Below are positions 13,816 through 27,844 of a stretch of 64,000 bases of DNA, one piece after another (position 1 is the stretch's first letter; each line of letters begins with the position of its first letter). The notes below the pieces were generated by a model. The model saw only the letters and a list, made by a program, of their open reading frames with translations. It had not been told where the DNA came from and ran no database searches. The translations under genes and the position numbers were made by a program. The stretch comes from Motacilla alba alba (lineage: Eukaryota; Chordata; Aves; Passeriformes; Motacillidae). The stretch is taken from NCBI RefSeq assembly GCF_015832195.1, contig NC_052021.1, positions 26,270,286 to 26,334,285 of the forward strand, read 5' to 3'.

Positions 13816-16796
13816 GCTGGGTGTCTCCACCTCAAAGACTTTGTTAAGGATTAGAGGGCTTTAGCGTGGGTTCTGTGGTTTCATTGCCCCGAGCGCTGGG
13901 AAATGCAGTTGCAGTTTACGCGGGTAGAGGTTACAATCCGTTTTGAAAAATGAGCTACTGGAGGTCCCCATTACACTGTGGATTAAATAATGTGATTTGA
14001 AGCACCGAAAAAAACAAAATAAAGGTGGAGAGAACAAAGGGGTGGAATAACACCGACGGGTAAACTGGGCACACGGACTACTTCTGGGAAGTACTTGGGT
14101 TGCCTTGACACAAGAGTAAATAACTCAATAGTTATTTGCCAGTATATATTTGGCTAGTGGCAAGGCTCTGCAATATCTTGCATCCTTTTAAATTTACATA
14201 TTAATTAAAAATGGAATGTATCATTCCCATGTGAATGAACTGGGATGCTCTCTGAGTGCAGTTTAAAACATCAGTATTAAAATTTAAGCCATAGAAAACA
14301 CAGGTGCAGAGAATATAAATAAGATTGCACATGTTTTAGCCATTCCATATCATGAACTGTTTAATTATCCTTCTTTGCTTGTAATTGAATATAGCCAAAC
14401 CAGGCTTGTGTTTATGAACAGCAATGAGTGATATTTCTTACAAGGTTCCTTTATGAGATTGCCGTCTTAACTGACACTCTTGACCAAAAGTCATTTTATT
14501 ACCTTTAAGCCTGTCAAGATCAGTAGGTGATTCTTTTTTTCACAGCTTGATATCAGATGAAATGAGTGTGGCACATGGAAATATTATTTGTGCTAAGATG
14601 TAAATGATTAAGTTTTATAGCAGAGAGTCAAGAAAGCTTGCAGCTTTTTCTTTTTAAATAGGCATGAAAAGCATTGATGTGCGTCATCGATGGTAATAGT
14701 CATCTCTAAGGAAAAAGCACCTGCCAGGAAGCTTCATGGGGCAGGGAAAGACTGTCTGTGTTCGCACCATGGTTTTTAGTGTAAAGCCCAGTTGGAAGTA
14801 TGAGCTTGGATGTTTTTGTTGACATCTGCACAGCTAACTGATATGTCCGATTTTTATTCCCAGTGAATAAACATCTGTAGCACCACGCCTACCCGTTGTT
14901 CTCAGCAAACGGAGACTGCATTTCTTCAACCTCTGGAAGAAGTCAGCATTACCATGGTGTGGAAGCTACATTTGTTTACTTTATCCAGTTCTGGCTGTGT
15001 TGCTGTTGCTTGGTGCATCAGTAGGATGAGGGTGGTTGGGATGGCTGTATTTTCCAGTAGTCTGAAGACCTCTGGGTTTCAGCTTTCTTGACAAGTGGGA
15101 TTATATGTGGCTTTTGGTGGCCTTCTCAAGCTGCTAAAATGGCCACATTTTGCTGTGAGTTTGCCCATCTTGGTCATGTAGAAACTGTTGGATGGAAAGA
15201 AAATATGAAAGGGGTGAAATTCAGTGTCCGAATTGCAGTCAGCATGTTTACTAGTAATTAAGAATAACACTTTAGAAATAACCATCCCTCAAAACAGACT
15301 TGCCATCACAAACAAGAAAAGAAAATATCATTTTTCTTGACGTTCACTACATGGAAGCAACATACAGAGTTTTATATGCATTTTTCAGTTTGGGGAGGAG
15401 CTAGCTTTTTTCAGGCCAGTGTTAGGCTAGAGAGAGGTTTTCAAAGAGGTCACCAAGCTGTTGGAAGGATTACTCTGACATTGCTGCAGTTAGTGAGTTT
15501 GTCATGTTGGGGCACTGGAGTGACATTGAGGCTGGTTGATCTCTTCCAGAAACGTCTGAACTCTGAGAATAAGTTTAGAGGTGATTGTAGTACGCTGTAT
15601 CATTTACATAACTTATCTATCAGTAACACTTCCCATATTGTCAAGTGTGTGTGTTTATATATATGCCTGCTGAAAGGATTGGGTTCAAAGGATAAACTCT
15701 GACAGTGATGTGGACTCTATTTGACCTTGTCAAAAGGTAAGTACCTCCTCTTTGGTTGTACTGCTTTTCATAAAAGAAAAACTAAATGCCTGCAGGATCC
15801 ATTTCTTATTCCCCTACACAGGCTATGCAGGACTTGTAAGAAAAAGGAGAAAGTCTGATTATAACCCTTAAGCTTTTGATGACAATCTATTTTAGTTTTT
15901 GTTTATAAGCATTTTATGTTGTTAAAGACTTTACTCAAGTTTAGGATAAAGGACTGAAATAACAGGGATTTGGGTCACTGTTGATAGTCAGCAATGTCTG
16001 TAAGTGTGGCTTTTCACCAGTTTTCATGCTATATTAATCACAAAATTTGAGAGCAGTGGTGGGACCTGTCTCCTTGCCATCAGTCCTCAGCCTGTGTGCC
16101 GGATGTGTCAGCACAATGCCGCTGGCAGATGGAAGAGTTGCAGTAAATATGCACAGTTATGGTTTAAGTGAAAAAGCTGTGGGAAAGGAAATACATTAAT
16201 CCACTGCGGCTGTTTCTGCTTTTATGTAAGCCTCTGTAATAAATGGTGAGTTTTTCCTGGAGTTACCCTTTAATTTTCTAGATTCCTTTCTTGATTGGAG
16301 GAGGGAGTAGAGTAAAAATTGAACTCTAGCATTAAAAACCTCCCAAAAACCAGAAGCAACTGAAAATTAATTAGGTTGTGCAGGTGGAAAGAAGTCCTCT
16401 TCCATGTGGCCGTTTTCTTGAACACACTTCAGGAAATCTTGGTGTAGCAGATCATAAAACGCACTCTTGCATACAAGTGCATTGTTTGTTTAGGTAGTCT
16501 TGTGGACGTGATGCTTAGGAAGTGCTTTAAAGCCAGAAAAGATCACATTCCTGAATCTGGGAAGAGATAAACTTGATGAGGGATTGAGTATGAACTTGAT
16601 GTTTGAAAGTATACTAAATGTTTGGTCTTTTAACTCTTTGCGGTTTTGATACTTTCTTCCTACATAATCAGGAATTTAACTGAAAGAGTGTATCTGATTC
16701 TCTTTCTTTGATATTTGCAGTTTTAATAACATTTAGCATAAAATTGCTCAGGCCAAAAAGGAGAGGAAGGAGGGGACATTGAAAATTTTACACAAC

Positions 16797-16810
16797 TTTT
16801 TTTTTTTTTT
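16797..16810 (+). repeat. T14 homopolymer
   Basis: A run of about 14 T bases between cacaac and aattc. It is simple sequence with no recognised element attached. Confidence 0.85.
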
Positions 16811-19715
16811 AATTCAAAAGTATTAATATAGTTTTGTGTCTCAGACACCTAATTTTTGTTCTGATTCTTATGTCATCATCTTGTTATTTTTTTCAGTCTC
16901 TACAGTTTTTATATCCTGAAAGGACCTGGTATGCTAAGAAGGAAATTTCATGTGCCATACAAATTTGGAGGAAAATAGCTTTTCCTGTCCCATTTCTCCT
17001 CCTCCACTTGTTGTAAATCACCTTGGAGGTACATGAAATCTTTATTCCTTACTTTTAAATTGACACCTGCCCAGTGTGGCAGCAGTGCCAGGATACCAAA
17101 GTGGTTGTTCCAATGCAGGGTCTCCCGTGTCTCCATAGGGTTCTGAGGGAAGGGTTTAGACTCCTGCTCTCTGCAGGTGCCACAGCTGCTGTTGTGGCAT
17201 GTGGCATGGCTGGTTTGCCTGTTTGATGTTGGTGTGGGTGTTGCTGCAAGGGCTAGTGACAAGTGGCTATGCATGGAGGACATGGGTAGCAGGAACCTAA
17301 GCTTTCTCTGCAGAAGTGCTGTTAACATGGAATAAAATGCCTGCTCAAAAAGGGGCAGGAGTGGCAAAGGTCGGCACTGATCCAAGCCTAATGTATCTGC
17401 AAGCTGTGCCAGTTGCTTTTGGTACTTGTTGGGATGGGTGAAGCTGTGGGCAGAGCTCTGTGTTGTTACATCTCAACCCATTTCTTGTGCTCAAGCCAGT
17501 TTATTTTAAGCTATCTTGAAATATCTCTATGCTGCACCATAGTGGGTAATGTATGCAAAGTCATGCATCTCAGTGCTATCAGTTGCAAATTACTCTCCTA
17601 TCACATGGAATCCTTACAAGGAAAAAAAGATAAATAGATGTAAATAGTGTAAGACTCAAGTTAAACTGTTGCTGACTTTTAAATATTGCTCTCTTGCTTT
17701 CCAGAAACTTTTGTGGAAGCTGGAAATACTCTAGGAAAAGGTGGCACCTAAGGACACTGCTGAATTAAGCCATGGCTTATGTGTGTTCTGTTGTGTCAGT
17801 AATTTCATATCCTCCTAAGAGCTTGTCGATCTTACCAGGGTTTGATGTGAACAACGTCAGGGCAGAAGCTGATGTAGAATATGTATTACACAGCCAAGTC
17901 ATGCACAGTGAAATGGGTAAACCCACATGCATATGGCCTATGGGCGCCTCCTCACTGGTTAAATGTTATTTTTGTCAGGTCTCTCTCATGGTGCTTATGT
18001 ACATGATCAGTTTTTTTCACCTACTTGTGGCTTTTCACTGAAAGTGCGTGGAAAAAATGCAAATATTACCATAATAAGCTAAAGATCAAGAAAACTGCAT
18101 CAGAGATAATTTTTAAAAAATGTTATTGAAGTACATTGTAAGCAGAATAACTTCAAGTTCAACTCTCAAAGCAGCTTTTGTCCTTAGGAAAAAATCCTTT
18201 CCAGAGGAAAATTTTGTATTGGCCAGCGCTAGCTCTGATGCAGATGGGGCACCTAATTCCCTTGTGAAGGAGACATTGTAGCCATGTAAAAAGGAGAAGA
18301 TGCAGATGTTTTCCTTGTTCAGATCCTCTCCTCAGTTAATGCCATACTATGCACCATGTGTGCACGGTGCCATGTGGATCCTGCAATTCTAAGAAAGGCT
18401 TTCTTTAAACAACACTGCAGCATTCCAGAGCTCTGGCGACACGGATCCCCATCACAACCTTTCTCCTTCATGCGTCTTTTCTAGTGCTTGACCCGTGCCA
18501 GATCCATAAGTATCTTAGGAATTAAGTTTTACGGACTAATTTCCCTTGCTGCTGTTTCTCATGTAAGAGGTCTTTCTTTTCCTGCATGAGTTGCATTTCT
18601 TTGTAGTTAGATAAAAGGTACAATTTCTTGTTCACAACCACAGGATAGCAATCCGAAGTTTCATCAAAGTTGCACAACTTTCTGCCACCTTTGCATTTTG
18701 AGATACAAAATGTGAATCTCTTTTACCCCACAAGCTGACAGATTGCTTTTCTTCTTAAGTGTTTAATTGTTCTGTGACTTGTCAAAGTGAAATATCCCAG
18801 ATGTTTCCATTCTACTAGAGTAGGGAAGAAGTTTTTTGACCTCAAGAAAACAGACTGAAGAACAGCCTAATGTTTAGTTCAGGCACTGTGGATCCAGCCT
18901 CTTGTCTGAGTGCCTTGTAATCCGTGTCCCTAATGGAAATATCCACTGGCATATGTAGAGACTGAGAGGACGGATTATACCGTTTTACTGAGTCTATTTC
19001 AGCATCAAGTAAACGAACTCATCAGCTGGGGGAATGAATTCCTCAGTCTGTTGTGTTTTAGAAATAACCTATTTCATTACTTTAGAGCATTTTTAAAGTA
19101 ACCTTTGTTGCATCAGAGGATGATGCTGTCTTTGTGATAAATGTCTCTACACAGACTACCACAGGCCATGACATTGTTCTTACCCCATCTTGATCATCTG
19201 AAAATCATCTGTGCTGGAGCATCTGCTCCAGGACAGTTACATAGGAATATCAAATAAATTCTCTGTTTTGTTCCCTGGTGGATACATTTGCCAGCAAGTT
19301 ATACAATAAGATTGTGTGAGAAAAAGGCGTTACATCAAATCCTAATGGGATCTCTTCCCAAGGAATAAGAAAATATATTAATGACAGTGCAAAAAGGTAT
19401 TGATGACTAGAAGAAATGGGACTGACTCTTGACATAATTTTGTTATCTAAGAAAGAAATCTTACACTAATCTTCAGAAAGAGTATTGGAAGGCCACTGTT
19501 TAATCCCTGTACATTATATCAGAACCCTAGGTCTGCTGCACTTGAGCTGGAGAGCTTCCATTCTCCTGGGTTTGTAGCAGCTTTTCTTGGGCTGTCCTGA
19601 AATTTGGGGCCTGATTGCATAATGAGATAATTCTTCTAAATTTGGGGATCATCTGCTGTTTTGTTTCCCAAAACACACAGTTCCTCTACCATAATTTTAA
19701 TTCACATTTTACTGC

Positions 19716-19734
19716 TTTTTTTTTTTTTTTTTTT
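19716..19734 (+). repeat. T19 homopolymer
   Basis: A run of 19 T bases in an AT-rich stretch. It could be the tail of a minus-strand retroposed copy, but no body could be identified downstream. Confidence 0.85.
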
Positions 19735-22700
19735 AATATGAACATGAGGGAGTAGCGCCATTTTTCTGCTCCTGCCCCAAAAGCAGCAGGAACCGTGCAT
19801 GTTCACCTGTATAGCATTGTCCCTTTTATCTTTACCTGAGCAAAACAGAAAGCTTGAAAATGAGTTTAAAGGGGACTAGAGAGGCAGGGATCTGATGTAC
19901 AGGAGATACAGATTACCCTCCACATGCAAAGGTCACACTGCCAAAAGGGCTTTTAATCTCTCTTCAAGACATCGTGAGAGTCTGAGGAGATGTGCATCAG
20001 CCAGTTGGACATAATCTTTAAACAGCCAATTTCAGTTTCTTACCTTTGGTTATCTTGGTGTATTTTAGCATGTTCATCAGAGGGCTGTGAGGCTTTCAGC
20101 CTTCCCCTGAAGAAGTGATTATTGCTGACAAATGCAATGGAAGGTTTGTTCATCAGTAAGTGAATATTCATCGTGATGAATGACATTAAGTATGCTGATT
20201 AAATAGTAGTGGCAATCAGTAAGTTCTGACAAAATTAGCACAAAGTGCCCTGTTTTATCTCTTGATGACTCAGATCTCTGAAAACCTTTTAGAACTCAAT
20301 CTCTTTCTAAAGACTTTCCCTGATTGTTTATGAAAGCGTACCTCAAGGCATCAGCGACATCTTGTCCTTGTTCACCTCCCCTCTGCTCTGTTAGTCTTCA
20401 GATGCTCTCCAGAGCTCCAGGCATGGCTCTTCAGGGGGTTGTTCAAGCGTGCTGGAATGCAAAGTGACCTTTGCTATTAACCAATGCTATGGAGATCAGT
20501 GGGAATGCAGCAGAATATCCCAGTGGTAAATCTGGAATCCTTAATTTCAGTTGTGTGTTTTTCTAAATCACTTGTGCAACCAGGCTGAAGGTTGGGCTCC
20601 CTGTGGCTCAGCAGTGTAGGCTAATTCAAGAATTGTGAACAAGTATTACTTTTCAAAGTCTTCTGCAGTTCAGGCTGCATTGTCAGGAATATGAATTGGG
20701 AAGATATTTAGTGGCATCAATAAGCAATTGAATGAAACTGCCTAAAATTTAATTCACTTCAAAGATTTTTGTATCAAATTTGACATCTCACACAAAAGCT
20801 TCATAGCACAAAAGTATGTGACAGTGATGCATAATGAAACATAATGTTGTTACACAATCCAAAGTGTTTGCCAGGGAGTAGAGAACTATAATCTTCACAG
20901 AAGAGAGAGATAATAAGTTGTTAATCTATTTATTGTTCTAGCTACTACTGTGAGCAAACATCAGATTATTTTGAGAAGTACATATGTATCTGAATATTTG
21001 TAATAAATAATTTCTTCCACATTCCATTCCAGGGCAAGATTATTGTAATGTGCTGACTTTGGCACAGAATGTGAAATCATTTAGAAGATAAAGCCAGTGC
21101 ACAATGTGTCAGCTTGCTTGTTAAAGCAGTGTCCGTCTGTGAAAAAATACAGCAAGTATTGTGTGGTCATAAGTACTGGGCTGCTTCTTGCAAGCATTTA
21201 AGATATAAAATTTCTGACTTGTTATTTTTTAATTCTCAAATGAACCAAGTAGGAGCTTCCTTTTTGAGAGAGGCACTGGCTCTGAATCTGTTGCTGCATT
21301 GCATCTGAGGTCTTTGCTCAGGAGGCTGAGCTGGAGGAGCTCTTTACAGAGGAGCAGGAGCTCCTGGCAGTTTCAGCAGCATGTGCCTGAGTTCCTAGGA
21401 TGGAGCCAGTAGTGGAGCCATTGCTTCATGTTCCTGCCTCCACAAATGCAAAATGCAGTCATGCACTGCCCAGCACCTTACTAAGATCCAGCAGACCAGC
21501 CCCAAAAGCCCTATCCACCGCCAGCTCTGCCAGAGCTTGCCAGGTTAGTGGTTGATGGTGGAGAAGCAGAAGCCCAACCTTGCAGACTTTAGTGGTCTGG
21601 CAGGAAACCCCAGGAGACCTGCCAGGGTTGTCTTGCCCTGTACTTTTGCAAAGAATATTTTGATTGCAAGTGAATTAAAGACTCAGAATCAGAGGCAACA
21701 TTTTTAAAGCCATGAGTATATAGTTAAAATAATTTATTGGTTTTGGATGTAAATAGAAATCTTTCTATTGGTTTCATCAAAGTTTGGAATAACAGCAGGA
21801 TAGTTGCTTCTAATTGCTCTGAGTGTGCTAAGGACTGACATGGAGGAGGTCATGGTAGTTATTTACATGATAGATAATCACTGTGTAAAATTATTAGTGT
21901 TAGTATTCATCTAGGCATGACAAGTGATACAGACTAAGCTTGGGTTCTCATGGGACATTAATTGCAAGAAGACTTGTGTTCACCCAAATAACAAATGAGA
22001 ATTCATCTAGAATAATTTGTATGGTGAACTGGAGTTGGTGAGGAATGGAGTGATCATTCTGTTTTGAAATTCAGATTTCAGATTTGTTTTCTGTGCTTAG
22101 AGAATGGATTCCAGGTGACACTGTGCACGTGGTTTAGACACAAGATTATTTATGGATTATTTTTCATTAATTGATTATAAAGAGGGGGGGAAAGCTCTAT
22201 TCTGTTCATTAGGCTTATAAAAAAGTACTAAACTGGTTTTTGTTTCTTGTGGTAAGAAGTTATAGAGAAATGTTATATTGTTCCCAATCTAGGCAATCCA
22301 AAATCCAAATTATAAGCACCATGTGACTTTATTTGTTGGTACACCACAGTTTTATCTGTTGACTGTAGAGGAAACCAGGGATAATTACAAATCTTAAGTT
22401 TATCATATTTGTATTGCTGTAGGTAAATATAATGGTCGTATTCCCGGGGAGAACTTCCTTGATTTGAAAAACCATTAATTCATTGTTCCATCCTTTCTAT
22501 TATTACAGGGTAGAGCAGGTTTTCTGGGCTGAGATGCAGTCACTGTTTAATAGAGCAGAGAAGAGCTGCAATAGAGCCACTGAGTCCTGATCCTGTAGAT
22601 CACTATCTCTGATCAAATTCTTGTATTTGCCCAAACCTGATCAATTAAGATCTTGTTGCCCTTTGCAACTTCCTTCAGCCTCCTACCCTGAGCAGTCAGC

Positions 22701-25700
22701 AGGGGAGAGGTGGGCCAGGAGACTCTTTTAGGAACAGCTTCATGAATTTGCCACAGGAGCATGGAGTGACAATGGCAGACCACAGGAAACTAAAACAAAT
22801 ATAATAGGTAATAAAGGCAGTAGAGATAATTGACAATACTGTGCAAAGTAAGTGGCTTTGGATTTCATATCTGAATATTTCACAGAGACTTATAATTATA
22901 TCTACAAGGTTAATTTGAGACTAAATAATACTGAAATTGATAAAATGTGAAGTGGTGGATATACAGTAACATGCAGTTCTCAGGTCTGAGTTCTCAAGTT
23001 CTTTCCACTATCTTCTGCAGATGGGCTTGTTTTGCTTTCCAGATAATTTGCCTGCTGTTTCTTGGAGGTTTCCTGAGAGATTTTGGCCCTGCATGGCCAA
23101 TTGGGGCTTCCCTTTTGATCTCAGCAGTAAGAAAAGCCTCTAAGTCTGAGGGCAACAAGTCCCCTGAGTGTTTCCAGAGGCACAAGGGTGGAAAGACACT
23201 CTTGAGAGACACACCAAGGTCACTACTGCAGTGTCCATTCAAGAGCTTTATGGCTCATAGAGTAGGGTTAAATGTATTTGCCTATTGGAGAGTAATACCC
23301 AGTTGTCACTGATCATAAATAATCTAAACTGCAGGTGGTCTTTGGTATCCACAAATGCAGACTTTATGACCTATGTTCAAGCTAGTAAACACTTCAGTGC
23401 GTCTCTGTGCTAGTTAGGCTAAAAATAGCCCCTAACTCCAGTGACATCTACTTTAAGGATTTCTGTGTTAGAATAGCATTTCTGTTTTACTATCTGCACT
23501 GCAAGAGAGAATGAGTAAGAGGCCATAATCAAAATAAGTAAAATCCTTATGGAAAATAAGAAAAATTTAGGAGAGGAGTGGTTACAGCAGCCATGTGTGA
23601 AGGCTGAAGGCCAACGCTATAAAGATGTGTTTAGATTTGTGTCTTAAAATTATGGCAGTGCTAGAAGCAAGGAAGCAATATCCTTGCAACATCTGTAAAA
23701 TCTCAGTCAGCAAGACTGCCATTTGCTTGAAGTTTTTTCTCTGTGTTTAGATTAATTTTATGCTGCAGGATAGTTACTTTTATATGACCATGATTCCAAT
23801 TAATGATTAGAAATCAGGACTTCTGCATATAGTTATGAGTTGTAGCTGCAAGACAGAGAAATGCAACAAATCCTAGAATAGACAAGCAGTCCACCTTTCC
23901 TGGCATGTGTCTAGAATTTGCAGTTATTTAACCTGTGCATAGTTTCAAACAGTAGCTACCTAAGCTTCAGTGAGCAGTGAACCTCTCTGCTGTAGAGCAC
24001 TATTGATTTAACTTGTGGAAGGCTTACTGAAGTCATGTGTGTTAATCTGTTTAGATTTATTTAAGAAAATGCCAGTGTCATGGTCCTGCTTTGGGTGGGT
24101 TTGCTCTGCCTTCTCCTTGCTCTTCTGTAAAAAGTACATTGTACTCAATAGCTGACAATCCAAAACAGCAAAACATCACTAAGCAGATGTACCAAAGCAC
24201 AGAGGAGTTCTTGAATAAAGAAAATATTTTGCAGATTGAAATACCAAAAACTAATTATGGGGAGGCAAGACCAGCAATAGAAGTCTTTAATGTGGTAAAT
24301 CCAGACTGAGGTGATTTCTCCCTCCAGCTTTTACAGTGTTGCAGGATGGGAGGGAGCTGAACAGCAAGAATTGCATAGTACATACCAAAACCTCTACATT
24401 TTGGGGTGATTGCCAGGCAGTAAGATATGATAAAATATTTTGCCTGGAATTTGTAGCACTGGAAAGTGCTATCCCCATGCAAGCAGGGATGTTAGTGGAA
24501 GGCGTAGGATTCACTTGCATAATTTTTCAACATCTCAAAGCTGTTGCTTGTTCCCTGGTGGGAGTGGGAAGGAAGAAGGAAAGTTACTAAAGACCAGTGT
24601 GGAGAAATGCTAAGAATATTTCCAAAGAGGTGTTTGGTTTTGATTTGTCATTGGTTTGTGGGGTTTTTTTGCATTATTATGAATTCATATTTATCAAACT
24701 GTTTGGCCTGACAGGTAGGTTTGTCTACTCACACTTATTCTGAAAACTCTGTAGCTGCTAAATTGACATTTTATTCATTCCAGTGTCCAGCAGAAGTGAA
24801 TCCATGTTGTCCCTTTTAATTAATGGCATAGGATACCAGTAGTTTTGGACAAGTGTGGTCCAGTGTCCTGTGGATCTCAGTAATCTATGCCTATCTTCAA
24901 CCAGGGAGCTAAGTCATTCTTTTGTAAAAGCAGAACAAGCAATAAAAGTTTGTATAGAGTTAATTTAAGTCAGAATGATTCACAATGCCTTTTTTCTGGA
25001 AGCATGTGTGCATATCTGCTCCAAGAAGGACCTGTAAGACAGGTTGTGGTAATAAAATTATTCCTTGTTTTTATCTTTGCAGGGTCTGGCTCTAGGTATT
25101 GAACCACTTGCAAATGTGTTTAAAATAACCCAAAGGGAAGAAAGGAGGTTGAGTGTTTCTATTGTAAGGTTGGCTACAGAGAATTTTTTGTAAGGATTAC
25201 TCATACCAAATTGTAGCAGACAGAGTATTTTCTCTTTCTATAACTCTTTTCTCTTTCTGTAGCTACTCTGAATGGGGAAATGGAGAGAGAGGAAAAACGT
25301 TCCTTACATACATTCTTGGATTTATGATTTTCGGTGTACTGAGTTAGGTTCTGTGCTATGCTCTGCATCTTGTAACAATCACCTCCTTCCCTTCATGTAG
25401 CAATGTACAGCCCAGTTCTGCCAGAACTGTTTTGACTCCTGGGAATTTGCACATCCACACATAAATGTGGCAAACTGCAAATTACACAGGAGCAAATGAA
25501 TCCCTTTTTGCATCTGTTTCTGTGAAAGGTTTGATGTTCATGTTTATTTATATCCCACAGTCCTTGCCAAGTGTGTGATGTAATTTCCTAACTTGTGGCC
25601 TCATGACTACTTGCTGATGTTATTCCATTTCAGAAATAGCATGAATGAAACACAAACTTTGTACACCTAAAAGAAATCTTGTCTTGTCTGCTTCTCCCAC

Positions 25701-27827
25701 CTGTCGTGTCTCTGTATCTAGAGAAGATGCTGCTGCCATTACTGGCTTGAGAGATCATGTGGTGAACTGCTGCTCCAAGGACAGTTCCTGTATAAATAAT
25801 TTTGTGAGAAATACAGAATACCTTTTCTCTTTTGTGCATAAATATATATATTGTAGCTTCAAGGTTCAAATACATCCCGAGACACTGGTGTAAATGGTTT
25901 CATCCATTTACATGTGCATTTAAGTTGGTGCAATAGCCTCCCATTTCTTCACTTGAAGGGCTTACGCAATTTTAAATCCACTGCCCTTGTAAAAACAATA
26001 ATTTTATGGTTTGGAGCTATGTGGCGTGTGCACAGTAGGCTAAGCTGATTGGTAACACCAAGGTTTCCCGTGAAGCTGGTGGGATTGACAGCCACAGCTT
26101 GATGATGAAGACAGATGGAAATCTGCTGTGTCTGCAGGCTGTCGTGCCCAGCAAATCTTAAGGCTGCAGCTATGTGAACACCAGGCACACAGCAAAGCCA
26201 AGGCCCCAAACCCCTGGTCCCTGGAACTGGTGGGATATGGAGGAATGAAGAGAGTTTTCCCTAAATGCCTGTTGTTGTTAAGCTTCTTGGCTTGCTGCTT
26301 TGGAGAGCTGATGCTGATATTAAGACAAGCCACAATTAGTGCAGCAATCCCATGGAGACGAGGAGTTAATCTAGGTATATTTCTTGTGCTTTCCCCAGGG
26401 AAGGTCTAAGCAGCATCTATTTCACTTGGTGCTTCTGCTGAGTGTGTGTCAGGTAAAACTGCTGTCAGTTGACATTGCTTCTGTGGAATGGCTGTTCCCT
26501 CCCTCCATCAGCTGTGCCAGGGCAGGCGATGGCCAGGATTAGTCAGTGGCTGGATTTGGTCTTGTATTGTGGTTGTCTCTCCTGAGACAACTGGGATCTA
26601 AGTGCCAGTTTTAATCACTATGAAGAAGTTTTCCCTTACTTGTCTGTTCCTTTTCTGACAGATATCTAGAAGTGGTACATTTTTTTCAACCAAATATAGA
26701 GAAAATGTTGTTTCATGCTCATCACTCATGTGCAAGAACATTTAGAAAAATATGTCATTCTCATTTTCCTTTATGTTTCACATATTTTTCTTTTTATTTT
26801 TTTCCTTTTCACCAGTTTTAAATCCAAGTATGGACCATGTAAATATCAAATATGTGTTTAATTCCTTTATATTATGTCCTTTTTTAATCATGCAGGTGTA
26901 GTCACTAAGTATGAGAGAGTGTAATACAGTTGTTACCTTTACATAATAATATCCATGTTTTGGTAGCTGGCTTTAGCTTCTCCATCACAATTTAACTTTA
27001 GGTTTGGAGTTTGGACTTCCTTAGCTTTTTACTCTTACCTGTACAAGATGTCTTTAGATGTAATTAAGAAAAACAGTCCTTGTTTTCATTTTAGTTCAGA
27101 GCTATAACCAGAAGATGATTGTCAGGGGAAGGAAGAAAAGTATACAGCACCTTATGAGCTGTTTTCTTATAAACCAATAGAACTTACCCTAATAGCAGAG
27201 CCCTGGCACAGCTCTGGGCTGTGTTCCAGGGAGCTGCAGAGCTCTCTGCGTGCAGCAGCCTTGTACCTTGCAAACTGGAAGGCAAAGCATGTCTGACATT
27301 ACAAGAAGCAGATGTAAAGGCATTGAATTAACATTTAATTTACTGCACTGGGTGTTATTGCTAAGTCAAATGTACAAACTGAGCTCGGCTTGCAGTGAAC
27401 AGATTGATCCCCTAATTCAAAATATGTGTGCTCACATAGCTCTGATGGGCTGTGAGAGACCAGCAGGAGGGAGCTGATATTCTCAGTGATTTTAAGAAAT
27501 GTGAATTACTAAACCCTCAGGGAACTATTTGTGTGACGAGGGTCATAAAACTCATGGGATACTTCAGTGGCTGAATCAGTGCCAGGTCAGGCTATTGTGA
27601 CTGATCAGCAGCTTTGAGTACTCAATGCAACCCTTGCAAGGGATCTCAGCAGCCCTTGCAGGTTTACAGAGCTCTGTCATTGTGCTTTCTGGTCTCTGCC
27701 TTGCTGTGTGGTGCCTGGTCACGTCTCATGCTTTCAAAGGCCCTGGGAGTGCATGTGTGTAGTGCAATGCAGAGTGACTTCCCTCTCTGCTTGTGTGCTC
27801 ATCCAGACTCTTAGAAAGGATGAGCAC

Positions 27828-27844
27828 AAAAAAAAAAAAAAAAA
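27828..27844 (+). repeat. A17 homopolymer
   Basis: Seventeen A bases follow atgagcac. No retroposed gene or SINE was recognised upstream. Confidence 0.85.

Noticed and set aside
13561..13864. Four overlapping open frames in the CpG island
   Set aside because: GC-rich DNA lacks stops in most frames. None resembles RBM20 exon 1 or any protein I know.
16948..17385. 145-codon minus-strand frame
   Set aside because: No recognisable domain, a second frame overlaps it, and there is no splice or promoter context. Judged chance.
24091..24309. 72-codon plus frame with polar repeats
   Set aside because: No homology recognised and no splice context. Length is ordinary for AT-rich non-coding DNA.
27828..27844. 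A17 run as the tail of a processed pseudogene
   Set aside because: The upstream sequence resembles no gene, and no target-site duplication was seen.
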